DNA of 64,000 bases from Martinezella calliandrae (GTDB lineage: Bacteria > Pseudomonadota > Alphaproteobacteria > Rhizobiales > Rhizobiaceae): NCBI RefSeq assembly GCF_030272695.1, contig NZ_JARFYN010000002.1, positions 1 to 64,000 of the forward strand, written 5' to 3'. This document shows positions 26,765-36,525 of this stretch, in pieces. The notes below the pieces were generated by a model. It made no database searches. It was not told where the DNA came from and saw only the letters and a program-made list of their open reading frames with translations. Each line of letters opens with the position of its first letter. Within the stretch, counting starts at the first letter, position 1. The position numbers and the translations under genes were made by a program.

Positions 26765-26821
26765 TCCTGAGGTCGGACCGCCTGTTCTAACCGTCCTGGT
26801 CCCCAGCTTTTCAGCCAAATC

Positions 26822-27370
26822 TCACTGCCCGCTGAACTCATCGCATCCGGCTCCGGACAAGAAATCCCGGGCTGCGTCACCAAAACTCGCCTGGGGTGCC
26901 AAGGTGCGCAGCACCACATAACCCTCCGCGCGTGGAGCCTCTACCAGGATCGACTGTGCAAGTGATGGTGGCAGCGCCTTGCGGATTCCTGTGAGCTGGA
27001 TCGGTGAGGCGATCAGCAAATCCAGCATTCCGCCGACAGAGGTCCGGTCGCTCATGCTGAACACCTCGTTCGATGCCGCGTCATAGACCGAGAGTGACCA
27101 GAACGGCACCTTCCCCTTGGCCGTCAGGCGGATCGGTTGGGTGCTGATGTCAAAGGCGCAGACGGCCGTGCGGATATACGGATCGCTGTTGGAAAGCCCC
27201 GCATCGTCATTCTTATCGTCCAGCGTATAGAAATGGTTCTCGTCGCCTTCGTCCTCGACGCGGGTATAGGCGTCGCGGTCGGAAAAATGCGGTAGCGAGA
27301 GGATGATGATGACATGCAACAGTGCCGCACCAAGTACGCCTGTTAGGACGGCGAAGACGATCCTAAACAT
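26822..27370 (-). CDS. DUF1254 family membrane-anchored protein
   Basis: A 182-residue protein with an N-terminal membrane anchor (IVFAVLTGVLGAALLHVIIIL). The region with RTAVCAFDISTQPIRLTAKG and FWSLSVYDAASNEVFSMSDR fits the DUF1254 half of the DUF1254/DUF1214 pair found in rhizobia. It overlaps the preceding DUF1214 gene by eight bases, so translational coupling is expected. Function unknown; the pair may form one periplasmic assembly. Confidence 0.75.
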   Translation of the reverse strand: MFRIVFAVLTGVLGAALLHVIIILSLPHFSDRDAYTRVEDEGDENHFYTLDDKNDDAGLSNSDPYIRTAVCAFDISTQPIRLTAKGKVPFWSLSVYDAASNEVFSMSDRTSVGGMLDLLIASPIQLTGIRKALPPSLAQSILVEAPRAEGYVVLRTLAPQASFGDAARDFLSGAGCDEFSGQ

Positions 27371-27950
27371 GGCCGCACCCGATTTTTACGAGCTTCGGCA
27401 TGGACAGATCGATGAGGCCGGAATTGCCGGCTGCAGGCGAGTCCAAAAGCGTCCACACCAGACGGAAGCTACCGGAGGCCGGCGGTGCCAGCCAATTGCC
27501 TGCCTGGGCATCGGGCGAAACGGTGATGGTGAAGCTCGAATCCGGATTGCGCAGCACGACCCATGAATTGAGCGCGGACGGCCGGCCGGGAGATGGGTCG
27601 AGCGGCTCGCCGTCACTGCCCGCGATGAACAGGGTCCATAGCCGCGCCGGAGGTGTCTGGCCGCTGATGCGATAGCTGCAGCCAGCGGTCAACGGCGCGC
27701 CGGAATCGTCATCGGAGGCGGTGAACACCAGCCCCTCCGCGCTGCCATAGAGCAACCGCCCGGCGCGGGCGCGATGCGATTTCGCATAAGGGTCGGCGTC
27801 GACCGTGTGCATTTCCGGAAATGCCTGCCACACACCGAGCTTAATTGCCCCGAAACCGGAGGTCGCGTCCAGCGCAAAAAGCGTGAATAATATCCCCCCG
27901 CCGAAGGCGATCAAAAGCGAAAGCGCAACAAGAAGGGGAACCCGGAACAC
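27363..27950 (-). CDS. DUF1214 family membrane-anchored protein
   Basis: A 195-residue protein with a signal anchor (VPLLVALSLLIAFGGGILFT). The C-terminal part, with LNSWVVLRNPDSSFTITVSP and FRLVWTLLD, matches DUF1214. The frame is open to 28043, but no good start lies there; the GTG at 27950 has GAGGA about nine bases upstream and directly begins the membrane segment, so I choose it. It overlaps the DUF1254 gene by eight bases. Confidence 0.75.
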   Translation of the reverse strand: MFRVPLLVALSLLIAFGGGILFTLFALDATSGFGAIKLGVWQAFPEMHTVDADPYAKSHRARAGRLLYGSAEGLVFTASDDDSGAPLTAGCSYRISGQTPPARLWTLFIAGSDGEPLDPSPGRPSALNSWVVLRNPDSSFTITVSPDAQAGNWLAPPASGSFRLVWTLLDSPAAGNSGLIDLSMPKLVKIGCGHV

Positions 27951-28103
27951 CTTAAGATCGTCCTCATGACCAATCAGAGGGCGATTTATCCCTGATTCTG
28001 ACGGATGGGGGAAGTGCAGGCGATTGATTGCGGACCTCGCCACACCAAAAGAAGCGGCACTACCTTGGTTCGGAATTGGCGCGCATAAAACGGACAGCGC
28101 AAT

Positions 28104-30311
28104 CTACTTGGCCTCGGCCACCTTCTGTGCCGCGAGCGGCGCAGCCGCCTTCAGCTTCTCGCCGATATCGCGCAGGATCCTCGTGGAGTCCACCGATAGC
28201 GAGCGCGGCCGGATGAGTGGAGGCAGGGGATTGTCGGCCGGCGTCTGGGCTTTCTTGGCGGCCACCGTCTGCGGTTTTTGCACCGGGAAGGGGTTGTCGA
28301 TGCCGGGGATCGGTTTCAGCACGATGCCCTGGTGGGCATAGTCCATGATCTTCTTGAAAGTCATCGCCGGCAGCGTGCCGCCCGTCATGTTGTTGGTGGA
28401 CGTATAGTCGTCATTGCCGAACCAGACTGCGCAGGTGTAGTTGCCGGTGAAACCGATGAACCAGGCATCGCGATAGGCTTGGGTCGTGCCCGTCTTGCCG
28501 CCCATGACGATGCCATGGTCGAGGGCTGCCTTGCGCCCGGTGCCGACGATCGGAATCTGTGTCAGCATCTGGGTCATGTAGGAATTGGCTTTTTCGGAGA
28601 GTACCCGTTTGGCCGGCGGCTCATCGCGATTGAAGTCGTAGAGCACCTTGCCGTCATAGCTCATGATCTGCGCGATGGCGTGGCGGCGCGATTGCATGCC
28701 GTCCGCCGGGAATACCGAATAGGCCGTTGCCTGATCGAGTACGGTTACCTCCGAGGTGCCGATCGGAATGGTCTTGTCGTTGCGGATCGGGGTTTCCACG
28801 CCCAAGTTTTTCGCCATGTCGCGGATCGGCTGGATTCCGAATTTTTCTTTGGCGAGGCGCACCGGAACAGTATTGATCGACTGAGCGATCGCCTGCGTCA
28901 GCGTCACCTTTCCCTCATAGCGGTTTTCGTAGTTGTGCGGGCTCCAGTTGCCCCAGGTAATGGGCGCATCGATGATGGTAGATGTCGGCGTCATGCCGCT
29001 CTCCATGGCGACCGAATAGGTGTAGATCTTAAAAGACGAGCCCGGCTGGCGCAGTGCCTTGGTGGCTCGGTTGAACTGGCTTTCGCCGTAGTCCCGGCCG
29101 CCGACCATCGCGCGCACCGCGCCCCCGTTTTCGATCATGACGCTCGCGCCCTGCGAGGCGTGATAGCGCTCGCCATATTCCATCAGGCTGGATTCGATCG
29201 AATCCTCCGTGGCCTTCTGCAGGCCCATGTCGATGGTCGTGCGGACGATCAGCGATCGCTGCGGAAAGCGAGTGGCAAGACGCTGTACTTCGTCGAAAGC
29301 CCAGTCGAGGAAGAAATCCGGTGATTCAATCTGCGCACGATCGACGACCGAGGCGGGGTTGCGCCTGGCAGCGATAACTTGTCCCTCGGTCATCAACCCG
29401 CTTTGTACGAGGTTGGTCAGGACATCGTTGGCGCGGGCGCGCGCGGCCGGCAGGTTGACATGCGGCGCATATTTCGCGGGTGCCTTAAACAGGCCGGCCA
29501 GCATCGCCGCCTCGGCCAGATTGACGTCGGTAATGCTTTTGCCGAAATAGAACTGCGCTGCTGCTGCTGCGCCGAAGGTTCCGCCGCCCATATAGGTGCG
29601 GTCGAGATAGAGGCTGAGGATTTCCTTCTTGGAGAGATTGGCCTCCAGCCAGATCGCGAGGAAGGCCTCCTTGATCTTGCGGTCGATCGAGCGCTCGTTG
29701 CTGAGGAAAATATTCTTGGCAAGCTGTTGCGTCAGCGTCGAGCCACCCTGGACGACACCGCCGGCTTGAGCGTTGACCGTCAATGCCCGAAAGAGGCCGA
29801 AGATATCGATCCCGAAATGGTCGAAGAAGCGTCGGTCCTCAGTCGCCAACACCGCTTTGATAAAATAGTCCGGCAATTGGTCCACCGGCACTGAGTTCTC
29901 ATGAATAATGCCGCGGTGACCGATGACATTGCCGTAGCGATCGAGGAAGGTGACGGCGAAATTGCCGCGATTGCGCCAGTCCCCCTGCGTGGCTTCGAAC
30001 GCCGGCATGGCGAGCATCAGCATGACGATGGAACCGGCGGTACCGAGCGTCAATCCCTCGCCGAGTAGTTCGAAGAGGATGCGCCACCAGCCGCGGGCTC
30101 GAAAACGCCGGAAGAAAATGGTTGTGTCTTCCCAGAATTCGGCGAGGCGAAATCCCGCGTTCCATAAAGTGGAGTCGATCCAGGAATCGATGCGCAGAAA
30201 AAAATGTCGCTTCCGGCGCGGCCGCTGCTCCGCTTGGCCTTCCGGCTGCGCATCAGGCTTGGTCTCTGGCCCGTTCTCTGGCCCGTTCTCTGGGTTGGAT
30301 GGGTCTGCCAC
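28104..30311 (-). CDS. Class A penicillin-binding protein (PBP1-type glycosyltransferase/transpeptidase)
   Basis: A 735-residue bifunctional murein synthase. A Pro/Asn-rich cytoplasmic tail (about 1-45) and one membrane span (about 85-110) precede the glycosyltransferase domain, with the catalytic Glu in ATEDRRFFDHFGID and GGSTLTQQLAKN. The transpeptidase domain has SxxK in PGSSFKIYTY, SxN in QSINTVP and KTG in GGKTGTTQAYRD. It polymerises and crosslinks peptidoglycan. It stands just upstream of the DUF1214/DUF1254 pair on the same strand, about 150 bases away. The subtype (1A, 1B or 1C) is not decided here, so no symbol is given. Confidence 0.92.
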   Translation of the reverse strand: MADPSNPENGPENGPETKPDAQPEGQAEQRPRRKRHFFLRIDSWIDSTLWNAGFRLAEFWEDTTIFFRRFRARGWWRILFELLGEGLTLGTAGSIVMLMLAMPAFEATQGDWRNRGNFAVTFLDRYGNVIGHRGIIHENSVPVDQLPDYFIKAVLATEDRRFFDHFGIDIFGLFRALTVNAQAGGVVQGGSTLTQQLAKNIFLSNERSIDRKIKEAFLAIWLEANLSKKEILSLYLDRTYMGGGTFGAAAAAQFYFGKSITDVNLAEAAMLAGLFKAPAKYAPHVNLPAARARANDVLTNLVQSGLMTEGQVIAARRNPASVVDRAQIESPDFFLDWAFDEVQRLATRFPQRSLIVRTTIDMGLQKATEDSIESSLMEYGERYHASQGASVMIENGGAVRAMVGGRDYGESQFNRATKALRQPGSSFKIYTYSVAMESGMTPTSTIIDAPITWGNWSPHNYENRYEGKVTLTQAIAQSINTVPVRLAKEKFGIQPIRDMAKNLGVETPIRNDKTIPIGTSEVTVLDQATAYSVFPADGMQSRRHAIAQIMSYDGKVLYDFNRDEPPAKRVLSEKANSYMTQMLTQIPIVGTGRKAALDHGIVMGGKTGTTQAYRDAWFIGFTGNYTCAVWFGNDDYTSTNNMTGGTLPAMTFKKIMDYAHQGIVLKPIPGIDNPFPVQKPQTVAAKKAQTPADNPLPPLIRPRSLSVDSTRILRDIGEKLKAAAPLAAQKVAEAK

Positions 30312-30476
30312 GCTCTACTTCCCGACCACAATGCTGCCTCGCGCCTTCCCTAAGGATACGCAAAGCCTATCCTCTCATAGATTGGCGGATTGAATAATTG
30401 GTTGATTTAGGGAAAAGAACAAGAGACATGCATGCCGCAGCTCGCATTTCCCTCGCGAGCTGCGAGGACAACGACG

Positions 30477-30962
30477 ATGGACGATACCCCTTTCTGGAAA
30501 AACAAGACACTGACGGAGATGAGCACGCCCGAATGGGAGAGCCTCTGCGATGGTTGCGGTCTCTGTTGTCTCAACAAGATCGAGGAGTGGGATACAGGCG
30601 ACGTCTATTTCACCTCGATCCGCTGCAAGCTGATGGATGGCGAAAGCTGTCGCTGTACCAGCTATCCGAACCGCTGGGATTTTGTGCCCGATTGCGTGCA
30701 ACTGACGCCGGAAAAAGTTCCGGAGCTGGAATGGCTGCCGCCCACCTGCGCCTACCGCCTCGTCAACGAGGGGCGCGACCTCTACTGGTGGCATCCGCTG
30801 GTATCGGGCGATCCCGAAACGGTTCATATAGCCCGCGTCTCCGCTCGTGGTCGTACGGTCAGCGAAAACGATGTCGATCTCGATGATTTCGAGGATTACA
30901 TCGTTGACTGGCCGTTGACGGTGGAAGATGACATGGAAGTTAGTCCTCCAGTAGGGTCATAG
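30477..30962 (+). CDS. YcgN family cysteine cluster protein (UPF0260)
   Basis: A 161-residue protein with the UPF0260 cysteine clusters CDGCGLCC (about residues 24-31), CRCTSYPNR and single later cysteines (PDCVQL, PTCAYRL). These probably bind an Fe-S cluster or zinc. The ATG at 30477 begins the family sequence ([15 protein letters not shown]); an upstream ATG at 30432 adds unconserved residues. The 3' end overlaps the convergent YjbR-like gene by 23 bases. Confidence 0.88.
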   Translation: MDDTPFWKNKTLTEMSTPEWESLCDGCGLCCLNKIEEWDTGDVYFTSIRCKLMDGESCRCTSYPNRWDFVPDCVQLTPEKVPELEWLPPTCAYRLVNEGRDLYWWHPLVSGDPETVHIARVSARGRTVSENDVDLDDFEDYIVDWPLTVEDDMEVSPPVGS

Positions 30963-31269
30963 ATTTCGGCGCCGCATTGCGCCACGCCTGTCGCACGAGC
31001 GCGTGTATCGTTTCGTCATCCACGATAGGATGGAAAATCCGCGTCCAGCCCTTGAGCCCCCAACCACCCGGCACGGCGAGGATATGCTCCGACACTGTTG
31101 CCAGCACTATCTGCTGCTGATCGGGCGTCAGCTTGACAACGCAGAACTCCAGGCTCGGAAGCGTCAGGAAAATCTTCCCGCGAACGCGAAAATCCCGGTT
31201 TTTGAAATGCGAACTCTCCACCGTTTCCGGCAGGCTGAGCGCAAAGGCAACAAGGTCGTCGTTGATCAT
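30940..31269 (-). CDS. MmcQ/YjbR family protein
   Basis: A 109-residue protein. The sequence from [20 protein letters not shown] through [27 protein letters not shown] follows the MmcQ/YjbR pattern (CyaY-like fold, often annotated DNA-binding). Function is not established. Complete and convergent with the ycgN-like gene. Confidence 0.85.
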   Translation of the reverse strand: MINDDLVAFALSLPETVESSHFKNRDFRVRGKIFLTLPSLEFCVVKLTPDQQQIVLATVSEHILAVPGGWGLKGWTRIFHPIVDDETIHALVRQAWRNAAPKSMTLLED

Positions 31270-31428
31270 GGTTGCAACACTAGCATAGCAATCAACTGCG
31301 CTGTAGGAATCCGCTCCACTTAGCCTCGCGCGACGAAACGGCAGCCCGGCGGGGCGGGCTACTCGTTGAAATAATCAGGCACGCATGCTATCGCGCCATG
31401 CCTTCGCATGTGCAAAAGGAGCTTCCGC

Positions 31429-31737
31429 GTGATCCGCCACATCGTCTTCTTCACCGTTCCCGATCGCGCCAATTTTGACGCCGTCCGTTCCGGCCTGTCG
31501 ATCCTCACGGCCATTCCACATGCGCGCCTCTTGGAGATCGGTACAAATGTGAAGACCGATCAGCTGGGCACTGATGTCGATCTTGTGGTCTACGGCGAAT
31601 TCGATGATGAAGCGGCTCTTGCCGCCTACAAGGCACATCCGAACTACCAGCTTTCCATCGAACGGGTCCGCCCGCTGCGTGAGGTGCGGATCGCGGCGGA
31701 TTATGAGAGCACAACGGCAGCGCGTGAGCCGGTATAG
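31429..31737 (+). CDS. Dabb family stress-responsive alpha/beta-barrel protein
   Basis: A 102-residue protein beginning at a GTG (31429) that has AAAGGAG eight bases upstream; the ATG at 31408 lies before this site and is less likely. The sequence IRHIVFFTVPD and DLVVYGEFDDEAALAAYKAHP match the Dabb dimeric alpha/beta-barrel. Members range from stress proteins to small-molecule cyclases, so no reaction is assigned. Confidence 0.82.
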   Translation: MIRHIVFFTVPDRANFDAVRSGLSILTAIPHARLLEIGTNVKTDQLGTDVDLVVYGEFDDEAALAAYKAHPNYQLSIERVRPLREVRIAADYESTTAAREPV

Positions 31738-32311
31738 AGGGTGCTTCGCAGCGAACACAGCTTTTCGGCAATCTTTTCAAAAGATTGGATAGTCCCGCAG
31801 AATCAAATTCACCTCTCTTGGATTCATCGCGTGAAGTTCCTGACTCAACTTCTCACGTCTTCGATTGAACGCTCGAAAACGCGACGGTAAATGATTCAAA
31901 AGACTCAACAAAACAGCCGTGCTTTACGTGCGTAAAACACTTGAAGGCCAGTTGCATCGGCCGATAAAGCATCGCCGATCATCGCGAGCCTATGAGTTAA
32001 TGATAATCAAGAAAGATTAAAAATGACTAACTTTTGGCTTGCTCTCGCAAGCCTGTGTCGAGCGCAAACGTCAACCGGCACGGATAGACAATGATCGCGA
32101 TCACCGTGTGCGTCATCGACACGGTGCGCGGCTGGGGTTCGGTGCATCTGGCGAACCGTCGCCTCCAGGTCGAATTAACGCAAGGACTTAGAGGGTATGG
32201 ACAGCTGCGCGCACGTTCTGCGCGTGGAAAATTGCGGCCCATTCATTTGCCATTCAGACGCATTTGGGTAAATATTCGCTCAAGTTAATGTCCCCGTGGG
32301 AAGTCTGAATA
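31738..32311. other. Intergenic region upstream of feuN
   Basis: About 570 bases without a supported protein gene. It contains a perfect eight-base inverted repeat, CACCGTGT (32102-32109) and ACACGGTG (32119-32126), about 185 bases before feuN. AT-rich at 31990-32035. It likely holds the feuN promoter; a small RNA is possible but not shown. Confidence 0.45.
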
Positions 32312-32560
32312 ATGGCATCATTCTTGAGCATAGCAGCAGCGGCCGCCGTAATGGCCGGCTCGGCTGTTCTGCCGGCGCCGACGCCGACCCTGGTGGCGCG
32401 TACGAACGGCGACTGCAGCGAGGCTGCCGCCGAAGTCGTTGCCAAGACCGGGGGGCAGCTCCTTTCCGCACAGCCGTCAGGCGATAGCTGCGTCATTACC
32501 GTTCTCGTCCAGGGCAATGGCCAGCGGCCGCGCAAGGTGACGATGAAAGTGCCGATGTAG
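32312..32560 (+). CDS. feuN: Small periplasmic protein, probable FeuN (inhibitor of FeuQ)
   Basis: An 82-residue protein with a signal peptide (MASFLSIAAAAAVMAGSAVL) and a short mature part with two cysteines (GDCSEAA and DSCVITV). It lies 136 bases upstream of feuP on the same strand. In Sinorhizobium meliloti a small periplasmic protein, FeuN, encoded at this position restrains the FeuP/FeuQ pathway and is essential. The assignment rests on position, size, export signal and general resemblance; I have not aligned it. Confidence 0.65.
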   Translation: MASFLSIAAAAAVMAGSAVLPAPTPTLVARTNGDCSEAAAEVVAKTGGQLLSAQPSGDSCVITVLVQGNGQRPRKVTMKVPM

Positions 32561-32696
32561 GTGGAAACAGTTTCACACCGACACGCGAGGAACACTCTAA
32601 CGCTTTGAATCTCACGCAAAATCTTTATGGCCGAGCGATTCCACTCGGGCCTGATTTGCAGTACTATTTCTCGAACCGGGGAAATTGGGTTGAAAC

Positions 32697-33368
32697 ATGC
32701 GCATTCTCATAGTCGAAGACGATATCAATTTGAATCGCCAACTCGCCGAGGCCCTGAAAGAAGCGGGTTATGTGGTCGATACCGCCTTTGACGGCGAGGA
32801 GGGGCATTTCCTCGGCGAGACTGAGCCCTACGACGCGATCATCCTCGATATCGGCCTGCCGGAGATGGACGGGATAACCGTTCTGGAGAAATGGCGTGGC
32901 GCAGGCCGGGGAATGCCGGTTCTGATCCTGACGGCTCGCGACCGCTGGAGTGACAAAGTCGCCGGTATCGATGCCGGTGCCGACGATTACGTCGCCAAAC
33001 CTTTCCACGTGGAAGAAGTGCTGGCTCGCATCCGGGCGTTGATCCGCCGTGCCGCCGGCCACTCTTCGTCTGAAATCATCTGCGGCCCGGTGCGCCTCGA
33101 TACCAAAAGCTCGAAGGCCACGGTCGACGGCAAGCCGCTGAAGCTCACCTCTCATGAATATCGGCTGCTCGCCTATCTCATGCATCACAAGGGTGAAGTC
33201 GTGTCGCGCACAGAGCTGGTCGAGCATATGTACGATCAGGATTTCGATCGCGATTCCAATACGATCGAGGTTTTCGTCGGCCGTCTGCGCAAGAAGATGG
33301 GTGTCGACCTGATCGAAACTGTCCGAGGTCTCGGCTACCGCATCCAAGCGCCGACCAATGCGAATTAA
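32697..33368 (+). CDS. feuP: OmpR-type response regulator FeuP
   Basis: A 223-residue regulator. The receiver domain (1-115) has the acidic pair in LIVEDD, the phosphoacceptor Asp in IILDIGLPEMDG (Asp51) and the conserved Lys in VAKPFH. The winged-helix output domain (about 125-218) contains LTSHEYRLLAYLMHHKGEVVSR and SNTIEVFVGRLRKKMG. FeuP controls cyclic glucan export and symbiosis genes in S. meliloti. It overlaps feuQ by 11 bases. Assignment as FeuP rests on the kinase partner and the upstream small secreted protein. Confidence 0.85.
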   Translation: MRILIVEDDINLNRQLAEALKEAGYVVDTAFDGEEGHFLGETEPYDAIILDIGLPEMDGITVLEKWRGAGRGMPVLILTARDRWSDKVAGIDAGADDYVAKPFHVEEVLARIRALIRRAAGHSSSEIICGPVRLDTKSSKATVDGKPLKLTSHEYRLLAYLMHHKGEVVSRTELVEHMYDQDFDRDSNTIEVFVGRLRKKMGVDLIETVRGLGYRIQAPTNAN

Positions 33369-34755
33369 GTCGCTAACCGCTCGCGTTCTGCTGTTGACCA
33401 CACTCTGGTCCGCCGTGGCGCTGGTGGTGATTGGCCTTGTCATATCGAATATCTATCGCAAGAGCGCCGAACGCGGTTTTCAGGATCTCTTGAGGGCGCA
33501 GCTCTATAACGTCATCAACTCGGTCACGATCGGCGATCAAGGGGCGCTGTCCGGCAGCCCGCAGCTTGGCGACCTGCGTTTCGCCCAGCCGAAGACCGGT
33601 TGGTACTGGATGGTCGAACCGCTCGGTACCTACACGGCAACGCCGTTGGTTTCCCCCTCGCTCGGCGCCTCGAGCTTGCCTGTTCTTTCGGTGCTGGAAG
33701 CGCCTTTCGACAAGAATTACGAGCGCTACTACATCGTCACCGACGCCTTCGGAAACCGGGTGCAGGTCGCCGAGACCGAGGTCGTGCTCGACACCGACGG
33801 TCGCGCCGCGCGCTTCCGCGTCACCGGCAATGTCGCCGTGGTGGAGGACGATGTCCGCAATTTTTCCCACAGCCTCTATTTCGCGCTTGTGGGCTTCGGC
33901 GTCGGCAGTCTTGTCGTCAACGCGCTCGCCATTCTTTATGGTCTCAAGCCACTCGATAAGGCGCGCGCGGCGCTGGAACGCATCCGCGCCGGCGAGAGCG
34001 AGCGATTGCAGGGGGAATTCCCGCGTGAAATCCTGCCGCTCGCCAACGAGGTCAACGCGCTGATCGATAGCAACCGCCGCATCGTCGAGCGGGCGCGCAT
34101 GCAGGTCGGCAATCTCGCCCATTCGCTGAAGACGCCGATCGCGGTCCTGCTCAACGAATCCCGCGTGCTGGAGCGCTCGCACGGCGATCTCGTCAAGAAC
34201 CAAGCCGAGGTCATGCAGGGGCAGGTGCAATCCTATCTCAACCGCGCGCGCATCGCCGCGCAACGCGAATCCGTGCTGGCTCGCACCGATGCGGAGCCAG
34301 CGTTGGAGCGGCTTGTGCGCGTCATGCGTCGGCTCAATGCCGATAAGGAGTTCGAGCTTTCCGTTTCACCCAACCTGTCGCTTGCCATGGAGCAGCAGGA
34401 CCTGGAGGAAACGGTAGGCAATCTTCTGGAAAATGCCGCTCGCTTTGCCGAGCGCAAGGTGCGCATTGCGGCCAATGAGGCGCCGGCGGAGGTGAAGGGC
34501 ATCGATCCGGCGCGACGTCACTGGGTGGAACTGGTGGTCGAGGACGACGGCCCGGGCCTGGAGCCGGATCAGATCCGCGAGGCGATGAAGCGCGGCCGCC
34601 GGCTGGATGAAAGCAAGCCGGGCACCGGCCTCGGTCTGTCGATCGTCAGCGAAATCACCAACGAATATCAGGGGCGGCTGGAATTGTCTCGCGGCTCCTG
34701 GGGTGGACTTCGCGCCAGCCTAATTCTACCGGGGGTGACAAAGGATGTTGCGTGA
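33358..34755 (+). CDS. feuQ: Sensor histidine kinase FeuQ
   Basis: A 465-residue inner-membrane kinase. TM1 is at about 9-30 and TM2 at about 172-195, enclosing a periplasmic domain of about 140 residues where FeuN is thought to act. A HAMP-like linker follows, then the phosphoacceptor box NLAHSLKTPIAVLLNESRVL and the HATPase with NLLENAARF, DDGPGL and GTGLGLSIVSEI. Overlap with feuP indicates translational coupling. The sequence class is PhoQ/FeuQ-like. Confidence 0.85.
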   Translation: MRIKSLTARVLLLTTLWSAVALVVIGLVISNIYRKSAERGFQDLLRAQLYNVINSVTIGDQGALSGSPQLGDLRFAQPKTGWYWMVEPLGTYTATPLVSPSLGASSLPVLSVLEAPFDKNYERYYIVTDAFGNRVQVAETEVVLDTDGRAARFRVTGNVAVVEDDVRNFSHSLYFALVGFGVGSLVVNALAILYGLKPLDKARAALERIRAGESERLQGEFPREILPLANEVNALIDSNRRIVERARMQVGNLAHSLKTPIAVLLNESRVLERSHGDLVKNQAEVMQGQVQSYLNRARIAAQRESVLARTDAEPALERLVRVMRRLNADKEFELSVSPNLSLAMEQQDLEETVGNLLENAARFAERKVRIAANEAPAEVKGIDPARRHWVELVVEDDGPGLEPDQIREAMKRGRRLDESKPGTGLGLSIVSEITNEYQGRLELSRGSWGGLRASLILPGVTKDVA

Positions 34756-34846
34756 TGTCCGGCATGATGCCAGAAACATGCGGTGCGCCATGGTGATGCC
34801 GCATCGCAGTACCTCTAGTTTTACTCGTTGATACTGGTTCGGTTGT

Positions 34847-35278
34847 ATGAAGCTTCGCAACTTTTTTCTTATTGCTGCATCCCTTTTTGTCGCCATCGTC
34901 CTTTCCGCCTGCTCGGCCACGAGCGGCAAGGGTGGCGTCACCGGCTTTCTCTCTTCCGGCAAACCGGCCGCCTCGACGCGCTATATCGCGGCCTTAGAGG
35001 GCGGCATCGTCGGCCGCACCGGCATCAAGCTCAGCGACAACGACAAACAACGGGCGTTGGAAGCAGAATACAGGGCGCTGGAAACAGCCCCGCTCGGCCA
35101 GCCCGTCGCCTGGACCGGCAAGAACGTCATCGGCGAGGTCGTGGCCGCAGCACCTTATCAGGTTGGTTCGCAAAATTGCCGCCAATATACCCACACGATC
35201 ACCGTCGACGGCAAGTCCACCCAGGCGAGGGGCGCTGCCTGCCGCAACGACGACGGCACCTGGACGCCATTGAACTAG
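34847..35278 (+). CDS. Surface-antigen family lipoprotein (RT0821/Lpp0805-like)
   Basis: A 143-residue protein with a lipoprotein signal peptide; the lipobox is VLSAC with the lipidated Cys22. The mature part contains IVGRTGIKLSDNDKQRALEA and ends GAACRNDDGTWTPLN, the typical end of outer-membrane 17-kDa surface-antigen proteins. Probably an envelope structural or assembly lipoprotein. It lies between feuQ and ccmI on the same strand but with gaps of about 90 and 100 bases, so its transcript may be separate. Confidence 0.82.
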   Translation: MKLRNFFLIAASLFVAIVLSACSATSGKGGVTGFLSSGKPAASTRYIAALEGGIVGRTGIKLSDNDKQRALEAEYRALETAPLGQPVAWTGKNVIGEVVAAAPYQVGSQNCRQYTHTITVDGKSTQARGAACRNDDGTWTPLN

Positions 35279-35376
35279 AATTCCGCAATCTTGAAAAACG
35301 CGGCTAAACGCCTCAAATCTTCGTCAATGCGGCTTTGGCGGTTGGAATAAGCGCCCCGTTAAAGTATTGGGCGTCT

Positions 35377-36525
35377 ATGCTGTTCTGGATTCTCGTGGCC
35401 GTACTGACGGCGATTGTCGGCGCCGTCCTGCTCTATCCCCTTCTGCGCGGAGCAAAGGTGGCTGAGGACGGTCATGCCGGCGAGGCTGCCGTCTATCGCG
35501 ACCAGCTTCGCGAGCTGGACCGCGATGTCGCAGGTGGCCTGATCTCTCCGGAAGAGGCCGGCTACGCCCGCGCCGAAATCGGCCGCCGCCTTCTTGCCGT
35601 TTCGAACACCAAATCGGGTGCCGTGAAAACGCCGGCAGGCGGCTACCGCCTCTCGCAGGCTTTCATCATCGTCCTGCTGCCGGTCCTTGGCCTCTGTCTT
35701 TATCTTGTCAAGGGCAATCCCGGCTTGCCCTCCCAGCCGCTGGAAGCGCGCCTCGAAGGCCCCGGCAACGATCTCGCCATTTCGATTGTCAAGGTCGAAC
35801 GGCATCTGGCGCAGCATCCGGACGACGGCAAGGGTTGGGAAGTGTTGGCGCCGATCTACTTCAAGACCAACCGCATCGGTGATGCCGAACTTGCCTATCG
35901 CAATGTCATCCGCCTGCTCGGTCCCAGCGCCGAACGGCTCGGCGGTCTGGGCGAGGTTCTGGTCATGAAGGCCGACGGCGTCGTGACGGCTGAGGCCCGC
36001 AGTACGATGCAGCAATCGCTGGCGCTCGATGCCGATAACCCCCGCGCGCTGTTCTACCTTGCCTTGGCACTGGAGCAGGATGGCAAGGCCGCGGAAGCAA
36101 AGACTGCCTTCGAGGCGCTGGCGAAGCAATCGCCCGCCGATGCCCCGTGGATGGCCGCCGTCAACGACCATATCGCAAAGAATGGCGGCACCGCTGAAAT
36201 GGCCCAAGGTTCGGCAAACCCCAATGCACCGGGGAATCCGACTGCCGAGCAGGTTGCTGCTGCAAATGCCATGAACAGCGGCGACCGTCTGCAGATGATC
36301 CGTGGCATGGTCGAGAGCCTGGATGCCAAGCTCAAGGAAGATCCCAGGAATTTCGAGGGCTGGATGCGGTTGATCCGCTCCTATGCCGTCTTGAATGACA
36401 AGGACCGCGCGGTGGATGCATTGAAGCGCGGCCTGAAGGCTTTCCCCGCCGACGGCGGCGAAGGACAGCAGCTTTTGGCGCTGGCGAAGGAGCTGGGACT
36501 GCCAACGGGGGTGACGCAGCAATGA
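35377..36525 (+). CDS. ccmI: Cytochrome c maturation protein CcmI/CycH
   Basis: A 382-residue apocytochrome c chaperone. The N-terminus [19 protein letters not shown] is TM1 and is followed by [22 protein letters not shown], a CcmI signature; TM2 is near residues 98-115. The periplasmic part carries TPR units (for example [20 protein letters not shown] and [20 protein letters not shown]). The start at 35377 fits the family. It is the first gene of a four-gene operon with four-base ATGA overlaps (ccmI-ccmE-ccmF-ccmH), named cycHJKL in rhizobia. Confidence 0.93.
   Translation: MLFWILVAVLTAIVGAVLLYPLLRGAKVAEDGHAGEAAVYRDQLRELDRDVAGGLISPEEAGYARAEIGRRLLAVSNTKSGAVKTPAGGYRLSQAFIIVLLPVLGLCLYLVKGNPGLPSQPLEARLEGPGNDLAISIVKVERHLAQHPDDGKGWEVLAPIYFKTNRIGDAELAYRNVIRLLGPSAERLGGLGEVLVMKADGVVTAEARSTMQQSLALDADNPRALFYLALALEQDGKAAEAKTAFEALAKQSPADAPWMAAVNDHIAKNGGTAEMAQGSANPNAPGNPTAEQVAAANAMNSGDRLQMIRGMVESLDAKLKEDPRNFEGWMRLIRSYAVLNDKDRAVDALKRGLKAFPADGGEGQQLLALAKELGLPTGVTQQ

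Noticed and set aside
28278..29324. 348-codon + strand frame opposite the PBP gene
   Set aside because: Antisense shadow; no ribosome-binding site or recognisable features.
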